From JANLUX01 sp031366005 (lineage in GTDB: Bacteria; Bacteroidota; Bacteroidia; AKYH767-A; OLB10): a stretch of DNA of 64,000 nucleotides. Positions 43,551 to 55,200 of this stretch are shown one piece after another; the first letter of the stretch is position 1, and every line of letters begins with the position of its first letter. The notes under the pieces are model-generated. The model was not told the DNA's origin. It saw only the letters and a list, made by a program, of their open reading frames with translations, and did no database searches. The DNA is taken from NCBI GenBank assembly GCA_031366005.1, contig JANLZB010000097.1, positions 14,239 to 78,238 on the forward strand, written 5' to 3'. Position numbers and translations under genes: made by a program.

Positions 43551-44195
43551 ATGAAAATAGCAGTTCTTGGTACGGGCGTGGTGGGTAATACCATCGGATC
43601 AAAATTAATACGGTTAAATCATAAGGTAATGATGGGATCACGTACAGCAGATAATGAAAAAGCGAAAGCATGGGTTGAGTTAAACGGAACAAACGCATCA
43701 CAAGGAACATTTAACAATGCAGCAGAGTTTGCTGACATTATTTTTTTGTGTACCAAAGGTGAAGTTACATTGGAGGTATTAAAAATGATTGATGTAAATG
43801 CATTTAAAAATAAAACGGTTATTGATGTTAGTAATCCATTGGATTTTTCGAGAGGAATGCCGCCTTCATTAATTATCTCCAATACCAATTCTCTTGGTGA
43901 AGAAATTCAAAAACTTTTACCTGATGCGTATGTTGTTAAATCACTCAACATTGTTAATTGCGAAGTGATGGTAAACCCAAAAAAAACCAATGGTGACCCT
44001 ACCATGTTTATGTGCGGTAATGATAATGATGCAAAGTTATTGGTGAAAAAACTTCTCGAGGATTTTGGATGGAATGATATAATTGATTTGGGAGATATTA
44101 CCGGAGCAAGAGCAATGGAAATGATATTGCCAATCTGGTTACGAACTTACATGGCTACACAGAACGCATATATTGGATTTAAAATTCTGAGATAA
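43551..44195 (+). CDS. F420-dependent NADP reductase-like Rossmann protein
   Basis: The 214-residue protein starts with the dinucleotide-binding KIAVLGTGVVGNTIGSKLIRLNHKVMMGSRT. It continues through a TVIDVSNPLDFSRGMPPSL segment and VVKSLNIVNCEVMVNPK, as in NADP oxidoreductases of the coenzyme-F420-dependent family. The MGSRT arginine after the second strand suggests NADP(H). Bacteroidota normally lack F420, so another hydride partner is likely; the substrate is unknown. It has its own promoter and converges on the cyclase gene with only 2 bp between the stops. Confidence 0.82.
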   Translation: MKIAVLGTGVVGNTIGSKLIRLNHKVMMGSRTADNEKAKAWVELNGTNASQGTFNNAAEFADIIFLCTKGEVTLEVLKMIDVNAFKNKTVIDVSNPLDFSRGMPPSLIISNTNSLGEEIQKLLPDAYVVKSLNIVNCEVMVNPKKTNGDPTMFMCGNDNDAKLLVKKLLEDFGWNDIIDLGDITGARAMEMILPIWLRTYMATQNAYIGFKILR

Positions 44196-44197
44196 AT

Positions 44198-46168
44198 TCA
44201 ATTTTGTTCAAAGTTGATGGATTCAACCACTTCATTATCCATAAGAGGCCTTTCAACAAAAAACATATCAATCTCTCCCTTGTTTTTAGCTTTTACTTTT
44301 CCTCTGTGTACACATAAGAATTTATCTTTCACTAATTCATAGGTGGTTCCGCTGATATTTACCCTCCCAATTTCTCCTGAAGATTCCATTCTTGACGCGG
44401 TATTAACAGTGTCGCCCCAGATATCATAAGCGAATTTTTTAATACCAACAATTCCCGCTACCACCGGGCCTGTATGAATACCTAAACGTAATTCAAAAAA
44501 AGGTTGTTTTTTTTCTATTCTTTCCTGTTTGTTTTTTTCAATGAACTGTGTCATTTCTAATCCCGCTCTAATAATGTCTTCCGGATGTGTATTGTTAGCA
44601 ACTGGCAACCCTCCTGCGCACATGTATGCATCGCCAATCGTTTTAATTTTTTCAATACCATGCCTGGTGATAATTTTATCAAACTCGCTATAACAATAAT
44701 TAATTTCCTGCACTAATTCTTCAGGAGTTAACAGTTCGCTTGCCTGAGTAAAATTTTTAAAATCGGTAAATAACACACTTACCAGTTCATAGCTCTTGGC
44801 TTTAGCGGTTCCTGTTGCCTTAAGTTCTTCTGCGGTTTCTTCCGGTAGAATATTCAACAGCAATTCATCACTTCTTTTTTTCTCTTTTGAAATTCGGTTG
44901 CGCTGCATAAAAAATACACCAGCAAATAATAATACAACTGCAAATCCACCCATGAAGCCATTGCGCACAAGCTTTTGACGTTTGATTTCCTGTTCTTTTA
45001 TTTTTCTGTCTTTTGTAAGGAGATCAACCTGTGCTTGTTTTTTATCAATTTCAAAATTGAACAACAGATTTGTTAATTTCTTATCTGTATCAACATCATA
45101 AAGCGTGTCTTTAATTCCTATCAGCAATGTCTGATATTTAAAAGCATTATCATAATCATGTAATTTAGAATATGAATTTGCCAGCCCCTCATAAATTTCC
45201 TTCTTTTCATTATTAGCAGCTATTTCCATCGCCAGCTTTAACCCCTCCTTATAAGTTTCTATAGCTTGTTGAAATTCATTTTGCTTACCATAAGTTTCAG
45301 CCAGGCCTATGAGTGCTATGGTCATATCGAGTTTTGAATCTAACTTTTTTGCTTTTTCATAAGCAAGATTGTGATATTCAATTGCTTTTTGATACTCACC
45401 TCTTTTATGATAAACATCGCCTATATCATTTAAAATGTAAGGTGTATATTCTGAGTTATCACCATAAGCTTTATACGATCTTAAAAAATATTTCAAGGCT
45501 GTTGAATCATCACCACGCTTAAAATAAATTTCTCCTGTATTTGCTGTCACTGTGCCAATGGCATCCTTATCGTTAAAGGCTTCGCATAAGGGCAATGCTC
45601 TCATGTAATTCTGAATTGCCTTATCATAGTTCTGGGATTTGTTATCGTACACGGCTCCCATATTAATGAGCGCAGTAACAATCCGTAAAGTATCATTAAT
45701 CAATTCAGCTACTTTGAGTGCTTTTAAATGCGACTCGAGTGCTTTGGCATCTTCACCCTGTACTTCATAGATAGCTCCTATGTTGCTATACATATTTGCT
45801 ACACCTGCTTTATCATTTATTTTGCTGTAAACCGCTTGTGCCTGCTGCCAGCTTTGCAATGCATCAATATATTTTGATTGGTTGAAATTAGCTATGCCAA
45901 TGTTCTTTAAAGCTAAAGCCGTTCCTTTGTCAAAATTTATTTTTTCAGAAATATCTTTTGCCTGTAATGCATACTTTACAGTCTCCAGCGGGTCAGAGCT
46001 CAGGTAATATTTACTTAGCGCAAGCAGCGTGTTAACTTTTACTGTATCAATTCCCGGTAAAGCCAAAGTGTTTTTTAAGCTGTCAATATTCACTCCGCAA
46101 AGACATAACTTCCACATTAAAGTGGAAGTGAAAAATGAACAGAGAAATTTACGTGTACTCATAAACAA
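44198..46168 (-). CDS. TPR-containing class III adenylate cyclase
   Basis: The 656-residue protein (alternative ATG at 46162) has an N-terminal signal-like segment, about nine TPR units (residues 50-350), a coiled region, one membrane helix (FMGGFAVVLLFAGVFFMQ, 404-421) and a cytoplasmic class III cyclase domain. Metal ligands are Asp469 (FTDFKNFT) and Asp513 (IGDAYMCAGG). Lys509 and Asp582 (FAYDIWGDTVN) are the adenine-specifying pair, and Asn589 and Arg593 (NTASRME) stabilise the transition state. It should make cAMP in response to a periplasmic TPR-sensed partner. All key residues are present, so it is predicted active. Confidence 0.9.
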   Translation of the reverse strand: MFMSTRKFLCSFFTSTLMWKLCLCGVNIDSLKNTLALPGIDTVKVNTLLALSKYYLSSDPLETVKYALQAKDISEKINFDKGTALALKNIGIANFNQSKYIDALQSWQQAQAVYSKINDKAGVANMYSNIGAIYEVQGEDAKALESHLKALKVAELINDTLRIVTALINMGAVYDNKSQNYDKAIQNYMRALPLCEAFNDKDAIGTVTANTGEIYFKRGDDSTALKYFLRSYKAYGDNSEYTPYILNDIGDVYHKRGEYQKAIEYHNLAYEKAKKLDSKLDMTIALIGLAETYGKQNEFQQAIETYKEGLKLAMEIAANNEKKEIYEGLANSYSKLHDYDNAFKYQTLLIGIKDTLYDVDTDKKLTNLLFNFEIDKKQAQVDLLTKDRKIKEQEIKRQKLVRNGFMGGFAVVLLFAGVFFMQRNRISKEKKRSDELLLNILPEETAEELKATGTAKAKSYELVSVLFTDFKNFTQASELLTPEELVQEINYCYSEFDKIITRHGIEKIKTIGDAYMCAGGLPVANNTHPEDIIRAGLEMTQFIEKNKQERIEKKQPFFELRLGIHTGPVVAGIVGIKKFAYDIWGDTVNTASRMESSGEIGRVNISGTTYELVKDKFLCVHRGKVKAKNKGEIDMFFVERPLMDNEVVESINFEQN

Positions 46169-46186
46169 TTGATAACACCTACCTAC

Positions 46187-46236
46187 AAATCTATTATTGT
46201 AATTGAAGTATTATCAATTACAATAATAGATTTTTT
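46187..46236. terminator. bidirectional-type hairpin between the cyclase and giant-protein genes
   Basis: A perfect 20-bp AT-rich stem (46187-46206 with 46214-46233; core CTATTATTGTAATTGA) has a 7-base loop. The T run is on the plus side (46231-46236). It lies 13 bp beyond the stop of the minus-strand giant gene, which it probably terminates, although its T tract on that strand is short. Confidence 0.6.
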
Positions 46237-46248
46237 AACAAAGCAGTT

Positions 46249-49200
46249 TTAATCAACCATCAGCCTTACTTGTTGTTCTGAGTCTTTGGTGCGGAATACA
46301 AGTGTGTAAATGCCTTTTGAAAGCGTGCTTATGTCTATCGTTTCAGTATTAAATCCTTCAGCGGCTGTTTTAATTGTTCTGAATACAGTACGTCCAATTA
46401 CATCTACAATTTCAACTGTAAATGAAGATTGATCTGCGCTGCTGAATGTTACATTTAAGAGATCGTTAGCTGGATTTGGATAAACTCCTACCGAGTTTAA
46501 TGTACTGGCACTCTCCTCTTCTCTACATGTATATACCGTTACTGTTTTTGTTCTTGGCATAGAAGTGCCACAGGCATTAGTTGCTGTAACCGATATTGTT
46601 TTTGTACCTGCGGTTAACCATTTAACATAAATCTTATCAATTCCAAGATTTGTAAATGTTGCACTGCCTGCGGGAGTAATTGTCCATGACCATGAAGTAA
46701 TGGCAGAAGCTAAACAAGTTTCATACAAATAATTAATTGATCCTTTGCAAACAGAACTAAACCCAATAATAGAGCAGGGTTGAGCAGGGATAACAATTCC
46801 TTTTACTCCTTTTAACCGGGTGCTTGAGTTACCCTTGCAGTTGGATGCATACACTTTCACTGATCCACTTGAAAAACTGGATGGTGTGCTTACTGTTATT
46901 GTTGTAGTACCCTGACCTGAAGTAATTATCATGCCTCCGCTGACTACCCATGTATAACTGTTTGTAAACATAACTGCAGTAATGGAATACGTTGCCGTGC
47001 TGCCTTTACAAATAGATGCCGGTCCATTGATAGTAACCGGTGTTGTAGGTTTGCTTCCAGGCACATTAGCCGGCTTACAACTATAGCTGCTGGAACCGCA
47101 TAGACTGTTAGCTTTAACACAGATAACACCACCTGCATAACTGCTTCCGAAGTTTACTGTTATTGAAGTGGATCCTTGTCCTGAAGTAATAGTTGCTCCT
47201 GTTGATCCTCCAGTGGGCGCTGTCCATGTATAAGATGTTGCTCCCGTTACTGCAGCAATACTATACGTTACTCCTGACTGACCTTTACAAACCCAGATAT
47301 TTCCAGCGATTATGCCGGGAGTAGAAGGAGTTGATCCGGATGAACCCACAACTGCGGTTTGAGAACTGCTACATCCGTTTGCACTCACTGTTACTGTATA
47401 AGTTGCAGCAGCCACATTTGTTATTGTTTGCGTAGTCTGTCCGTTTGACCACAGATATGTATAGGGTTGTGTTCCTCCTGATGCATTAGCTGTAGCTGAA
47501 CCAGTGCTGGTTGCACAACCTGATGGTGTTGTTGTGGTGGTAACAGTAGGTGAGTGTTTTGGCGCTGCTACTGCGTTCCTCGGAGCACTGGTACATCCTC
47601 CTATTGTTTGCGTGATGGTATAATTTCCGGCTTGCGTTACAGCTATTGAAGCTGTGCTTACTCCTGTGCTCCATAATAATGAACCTGTATAATTGCCTGC
47701 AGTCAATATTGTAATGTCGCAATTATTCGCTATTGTGATAGTTGGAGCAATGGGAGTAATATTAGTATGAGTTATTACTCCCGTTGTCGAATTGCAAGCG
47801 TCTGCTGTACATGGATTGCCATCATTTACATTGACGGGTGTGTGTGTAATATTACCAGTAGATGGATCACACGCATCGGTAGTGCATTCATTGTTATCAG
47901 TTGCGTCAATTTGGTTATGGAATATTCCTGTTAGTGGATCACAACCATCCGTAGTGCATGCATTGTTATCATTTGTGTTTAAATAATTATGGAAAATTCC
48001 AGTTACAGGATCACAACCATCTTTTGTACAAACATTGTTATCATTCATATTTACAGCATTGTGATATACTCCAGTTATAGGATCACAACCATCTGCAGTA
48101 CAAACATCATTATCATTTGTATTTATGAAATGATGGAAAGGACCCGTCACAGGATCACATCCGTCAGTTGTACAAACATTATTATCATCAATACTTACAG
48201 GAGTGTGATATACTCCAGTTACAGGATTACAACCATCAATGGTACATACACTGTTATCATTCACATTTACAGGAGTATGATATATTCCTGTTAAAGGATC
48301 ACAACCATCTATTGTGCAAATATTATTATCATTTGCATTTAAAGGGGGATAGGATGCAGAGAGTGAATCATAAACAAGAGAAGTACAAAGATTAAGCACT
48401 GCTAAACTTCCATTCACTTTAGTGATGGAATAATTATTTGCAGAACCCCCTGTTAATACAATCGGATAATTTCCTACCGGGGAATTTGAAACCGCAGCAC
48501 AACTTGCTAATGGTGGAGTTATGTCAGAAGTGCCATCACCGTTTAAGAACCCTGTATAAGAAATTGTAAATACAGGATTTGTGTTGCCATAGTAACGGCT
48601 TGCATTAACTGCGGTTGCAACCAATGTTGACTTACCCACTGTAAGTGTTCCGTTTACATAATTAATTCTGTAATTAGAATCCGGACTAAGGGTTATTCCA
48701 GCAGGTTTAATAGCATATAATCCCGCATCAATATTGTTATTAACAGGAATAACTGTATTGGAGTTATTTAATAAGGTATAACCAGGAGGCGGAATAATTA
48801 TATTACTTGCGTTATCGTCATAATTATATCCGGATAAAGTTGAATTAAAGCCAGGAGTATGTCCATAAACAACCGAGGTGTCATGTGCCTGAACGGTTAA
48901 TGTATCTGGAAGAATAGTTAAGGTTCCAAGTGAATAGGAGATATCAAAATTATCTGACAGGAATCCTGCCGGCACCATTGACCACGTACCAGGAGTTGTT
49001 CCGGTTATCATAGTAATAGCTTTAAAATCTGTGAGTGAGTCATCAGGTGGTGCTGCAAAATCCAGTGAGTCAATAACTATTACAAGATTTTCATTACTGC
49101 TGTCAGTAACATTATCAGCATTAACAAGATTACGTGCATTTACAAGATTGCGTGCATTAACAAGATTGCGTGCATTTACATATGCTGTTCCGTTAACAAG

Positions 49201-52200
49201 ATTTCGGGCATTCACCAGGTTTCGCGCATTCACCAGATTACGTGCGCTTACCAATGCACTGCTATCGGGCCTCACCTGGTAATTAAACACACTTGCAACT
49301 GCAACATCCACCAGCTTCGTTGTATCATAAGTAACACTGTTAACTAAATTTCGGGCGTTGACAAGATTACGTGCATTAATTAAAGAGCGTGCACTTGCAA
49401 GGAAGCTTAGGTGTTCTATGTCTGAATTAACAAGATTGCGTGCATTAACAAGATTACGCGCATCAACCAGAACCAATGCATTGGCTACCTGATTTACATG
49501 TTCCACTTCAAGTGATGTCAGATAAGAACTCTTGTCATTATTATCTATCAGTGAATCATCATATTGATATTCGAATTTCAATCCGCCAATTTTATCTCCA
49601 TAAGTTAAAGTGGTATCCTTTACAGAGATTAATAATGGCATAGGAACAATGGTAAGTAGTCCATCTACAAGTGTATAATTATACAATTCATTTAATCCTA
49701 TATCTAAAGAATCAGAGAGGTCTAATTCAAAAGATGGCTTGATAAAGTAAATGCCTGTATTACTTAAATTAGTTGCAGAGGTGCTATCCTGAATACGATC
49801 AAGACCTAAATCACCAGCTGTAAAACCTGTTGAATCAAGAGGAACTCCATCTATCAGAATCGTGTGCGTAAAAGCAGGATTTTTTTCGCCATACTTTTTA
49901 GTTTTATTATCTGCACTAATAGAAATGGTTCTTTTAAGTGTGTTGAAGAAATACAATGAGTCCGAATAACCTCCATCCAATCCACTTGGCGTAACAGGAG
50001 GATTATAAATCTGTATTGGAGGATTACCAGTAAAGAAAGGAACCTCAGCCTGTACTTCCGTTGAGCTGATCGGAGTTGTGGGAAGTAAAGTTCCTCTTAA
50101 CATAACCTGAGATTGAGGTGTAAAATATGTTCCTCTTACCGTTACAACAAATTGTTGCAATCCCGGCATCACAGAAGGATCAGGCAGTACAAGACTTGTT
50201 GCAATAGGAGCAGGTGATGCAATAGTTGCAATAGCAGAGTCAGCTTGTAAAAGTCCATAACCTGAAGTGTGATCATAACCGGCTTCATTCATGTCTTTTG
50301 CTGTAGATCTCAATATAGAGCGCAACTCTGTGTTTGTCATTGTCTGACTATAAAACTTCTTCTTCGCTTGCAAAAGCAAAGCAGCTACTCCTGCAGCATG
50401 AGGTGCAGCTGCGGAAGTACCAAAGAAGTTAGGAAATGCATCTCCATCAATATTTGGTGATCCAAACGCTACAGTTGTGTTTACACCGTCAGGAGCAGTA
50501 AAATCTGGTTTCACACGATCTATTCCATTCACCGGAACCTGTCCTAAAGAAGAGTATGATTCAATAACGGGAGGATTAATACCAAATGCAGGAGTTTTAA
50601 TATATCGCACAGCACCCACCGCCATTGCGCCAACTGCATTGGCCTGTCCAACGATAGTGGAGGTGCCGCTGTTGTATTCCATAATCTGCATTTCACCTCT
50701 GAAAACGATATACTTAAATCTTACATTATCATTGCCGGAGCTTCTCACAATCATAAGATTTGCTTCACTGTTTCCTCTAACACTGAAAGGAAGCACTTCG
50801 AAAGGATCACCACCGGTATTGATCCTGTTAAATCCAAACAAGCGGTTTCCTGAATTATCAGTAAGGTAAATATCAAGATCATTGCTTGCACCAGGGATTT
50901 GGCCGAGAGAGTAAATAGAATCTTCCCATTGCAGCACGATGGTATAACTACCGGGAGAAAGTTTAACATGCTGGTTAATATCGGGATGAGCAGGGTCACT
51001 ACCAAAGTTATGAGCAAATCCTGTTATGCCGGATGGTGCGCTTACAGGAGAAAACATACCTTCATAAGATTTATTGCTGAAATTACCAGCAGCAGAAAAA
51101 TAAGCAACACCCTGAGCTGCTGCTGAATCTACTGCACGCGCTACTTGTCCATCCTGGAAGAATGGTTCAGTTATATACGTTACATCATCTACAATAATGT
51201 CACAGGTGTCAAGCACCAATTCTTTTATTCCTTCCGCAAAATTGCCGGCACTCACAAACCCTGTTCTGAATGCAAGTCGTGCATTTGGTGCTACATCATG
51301 TACAATTTGCATCATCGCTCTTCCCTCATCCGTTTTTCTGCCATAGGGATAATCAAATAATACATGCACCTTACTGCTGTCAGGTAAATCCCCATTAGAG
51401 ATATTGGTTCCTGCCGGATTATTCAACAACTTATTATAGCTGTCAGATATAATACCTACCTTGATTCCTTCTCCTGTTAATTTAAATACCTTTCGTGCAA
51501 GATCAGATCGCATAGCAACATCACCCCTGCTATAAGCTACTCCGGTATTGATGGAATTTCCGGAAATCACACTCGGTACAGGTGGATAATAGGGCCTGCA
51601 GAAATTAATCAGTGTTGTTAAATCATTGAGTTTATCAAGACTTGAAATAGGAATTTTACCTGTAATAGTAAATTCGTTATCTCCATTGTCAATCGTGTCT
51701 GTCATTCCGTAATCAGGAGATTGAACTATTGCCAACACTGAATCACGCATTCCTTCAATTGTAATTATTTCTATATAAACACTGTCAAAAGCAACAAAAT
51801 ACACATTGGTATTTACATTGGCACTTGTTGTAACTGTGTCTGCAATTGAATCAGTAACATAAAGTTGAGTCAATTCAGGTCCTATTAGATTTACTGACAA
51901 TCCGGAATCAGGCGGAATGTAACCGGCAATTATACAAGTATCAAGCGTAATAACAAGTGAAGCTGAAACTGAACAACCTTCAATACTTGTAGCAGAAACA
52001 GAATACGTGTCAGGGGTTGCCACAGTAAGCGAATCGGTATTCGTATTTCCCGGACTCCAGATGTGATTCGCAAAATTGTTTAGTGGTGCAGAAGAATAAG
52101 TCCACATAGAATCATTGGCGATAGCACCATTAAAATTCCCCGTTTCATCTGTAATATTATTTCCTGATCCGTCATTAAATTTCCAGTATGCTTTTAAGTT

Positions 52201-55200
52201 ATTTGAATAAGGATGATTAGATACGATCTCATGATTCATAAAAGCTTGTATTGCAGACTGGCTGAGTCTGGTATTCCATACTCTTACTTCATCCATTTGT
52301 CCGATAAAAAAGTCTTCATTATGTCCGCCAATACCAAGATCAATACTATCAGGCAGGCTTAATCCTGAAACTACAGCAGAACCATCCTGTTGTCCATCAT
52401 AATATGCAGTAAGCGTTGTTCCGTCATAGGTAATTGCTATATGATGCCATTCATTTGCAGGCAAAGTGGAGTTTCCTATAAGCCGGTCAACACCATCATA
52501 CCAATTAATCTGACCATAACTCAGAAACAAACCTTTAGTGTTTCCATAAATAGTTTGATAAAGTCCGTTAGTAGGTCTTTGTGTGTTTAAGTAATTATCC
52601 TGCGTTGTTTTAACCCATGCTTCAATTGTAAAACTATTCGCTATGGGAGCATGGGTAAGAACCACCTGCTCATTACTTCCATTAAACTTGAGCGCATGAT
52701 TAGCGGCATTTACAACTGTGAGTGTTATGGGTCCTCCTTCCACGCAAAGTGGTCCGCTTGAAATTATTGATGGCAATGGAGGAGTAAATTCGTAAATGGT
52801 TATTGTTGTATCATAACCACAGCCTTCTCCTGAGGTTATATTAAGCGAATAACTACCTGCTGGCAACCCTGAAAAATATCCGTAATAGTTATCATTTAGA
52901 TAATTATTACCGGTTAAGGTATAATGATAATAAGTTTCTGAGCCGGAACCACCGGATGTATTAAAAATATAAATAATGCCTCCATCCTGACTGTTGCAAA
53001 CAATATTTGAAACTGAAACCGTGCCTGGATTAATTACAGGAAATACGTTTACTGTAATTTCATCTGATGATGAACAGCCGTATGAATCAGTTGCTGTAAC
53101 TGTGTAAATAGCACTTGTTAAAGTTTGAACAGAAATACTGTTGCCAGTAGCGCCTGTACTCCACAAATAAGATGCGCTCTGTGTTGCTGTTAATAGAGTA
53201 GGCAGTTGTGAACAAATTTCATGATCCGGTCCAAGGAAAACATTAGTTGACTGGATAGTTACTTCATTGTTTGATGCACAACCTGCAACATTGGTTGTTG
53301 AAACAATGTAAGTACCGGCAGATGTTGCAATTATTGAATTAGTTGTGTCTCCGGTGTTCCATGAAAGATTAGAAAAGCTGCTGACACCAGTTTCACCAAT
53401 GCTTACAGCGTCAATTTCATTCCAGCCATAAACAGCAAGAGAATTCATTGCTATTCTTATTTCTGATACATCGAAGGCAGTTGTAGGAAAAGAAACATGT
53501 AATTTTCTTGATTGTAAAGAAGCAGGTCCTGCAGCATGGGTATAAGCAATCTCAAAAAGGTTTGTGTTCGGATTTTTTATATAAACCGTGTCAATTGATC
53601 CCGGAGAATAAGTTTCATAGATGTCAATGAAGTTTATGGGCGATGGATTTGTATAACGAAGTTCAATAAATTCTCTTGAGTCATCCTTGTTTTGTGGTGT
53701 CCATGCATTCACATCATTTCTATAATTGGGATAAACATCTGGTACACCTAAAATTTTCTCAGCACTGTAAACACTAGCTGTACTAAAATCAATAACACTA
53801 CTTGCATATCTGATATTTTGTAATGTAGATGCTGTTAATGTTATTCCAGTTGACTGACAAGGAGATATTTCTAATGGATCAGTAGTGGTAATGTAAATTG
53901 GATCCGATGGATTTACAAAAACTGTAACCTGAGTGCAGGGAGCATTTAATATACAGCCTCCTGAGCCATGAACATAATAAGTAGTGGTTTGCGAAGGAGA
54001 CAAATTAACCGATGAACCATAGGCAGCCACAGTACCGTTGCAACTATCAATGCTCCAAGCCCAATCATAACCATCATTAATTGCACCGCCTGTAATATAG
54101 ATATTAGCCGCAGAACCCTCGCAAATAGTTATTGAAGTCTGATTTAATGTAGGAGCTTCAGAATTTACACATGGTTCATCTGTACCGCTGCAGTCTTCGT
54201 CTATCCCATTTCCGTGAACATCGAATGCTCCGGGATGGATATTATAATTCTGATCATTGCAATCGCTTGAATCAGATGTGTATCCTGAGGGCTGATTGCA
54301 AGCAAAAACAGATTGATTCGGGTTACCAAAACCATCTCCGTCAGCATCAGCATAGTAAATAAATGAAGAGACCACATTTACATTTTGAGTACATGTGGAT
54401 ACGTTTCCGGAAGTGTCGGTTGCAGACCATATAACCTGCGTTTGACCAATAGGAAAACAGGAAGGTGCATTATTTGTTATTGTAACAGCTGAACAAGTAC
54501 TGGTTGCTGTTGGATAAGTGGGCCCAACTACTATAACACCTATGGCTGAAGAAGGTAGATTATTAAAATCGCGGTTCGGTTGACAATAATAATCAAGAGT
54601 TCCTACCTGGGTGAGATAATAGATACCCGGTGTGGCAGGAGCAGTGAAACTTACTGAAGGTGAATTTGAATATCCGCTATAAATATAAGATTCACATTGT
54701 ATAGTTTGATGAGTGCCGCCTATGCCAATGTATGACTGTACAACACAACCAGGACAATAGCCTGTGCTGTAATTAAAATAAACAGAAAGACTATAAGATA
54801 AACTTACTGACGCACCGGGAGCAACTACTGCTGAATTGCCTCCACCGTTGATTGAAACATTTGTATAGGTAAGTAATCTGTCAGCATAATCTATAGTTAC
54901 TGGCGAGGCAATGGCGTCAGGATAAAATTTTACATTACATGCTCCTGATGGGCTATCCTGACAAATAGTAATATCAACAGGACAAGAAGTGATTTCAGGA
55001 GGAGTAGTGCAGCTTTGCAAATTGCAATTAGTTCCTGATACAACTCCACCGGGAGCTACCCAGTTTGATATTGATCCGTTCAAAGCAAAATTTTGTAGCG
55101 TTCCATTATTATTATTTCCACTTGCATCATTTACAATTGTATCTGGTGAGTTGTTTGCTCCATCATATCCCTGATTGAAATGATATGCAGCTACTAAGCC

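Noticed and set aside
46187..46236. Perfect 20-bp inverted repeat considered as an attachment site or operator
   Set aside because: Position 13 bp past a stop codon, with a T run, is better explained as a terminator.
47770..48345. Possible CRISPR or minisatellite (72-bp period)
   Set aside because: The period is 24 codons of a Cys-containing protein module and the differences are mostly synonymous; it is coding repeat, not an array with spacers.
47989..48395. Plus-strand frames with periodic Tyr/Ile-rich repeats opposite the CTDC block
   Set aside because: They are antisense readings of the 72-bp coding repeat in the giant gene; periodic open frames are expected there and they have no start context.
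49031..49282. Plus-strand frame with LTRLRAF repeats
   Set aside because: It is the exact antisense of the ARNLVN array; open only because of the repeat composition.
49120..49461. Possible CRISPR array (regular 18-bp repeats)
   Set aside because: Repeats are tandem without unique spacers of constant size, vary synonymously and lie inside an intact coding frame; no cas genes are nearby.
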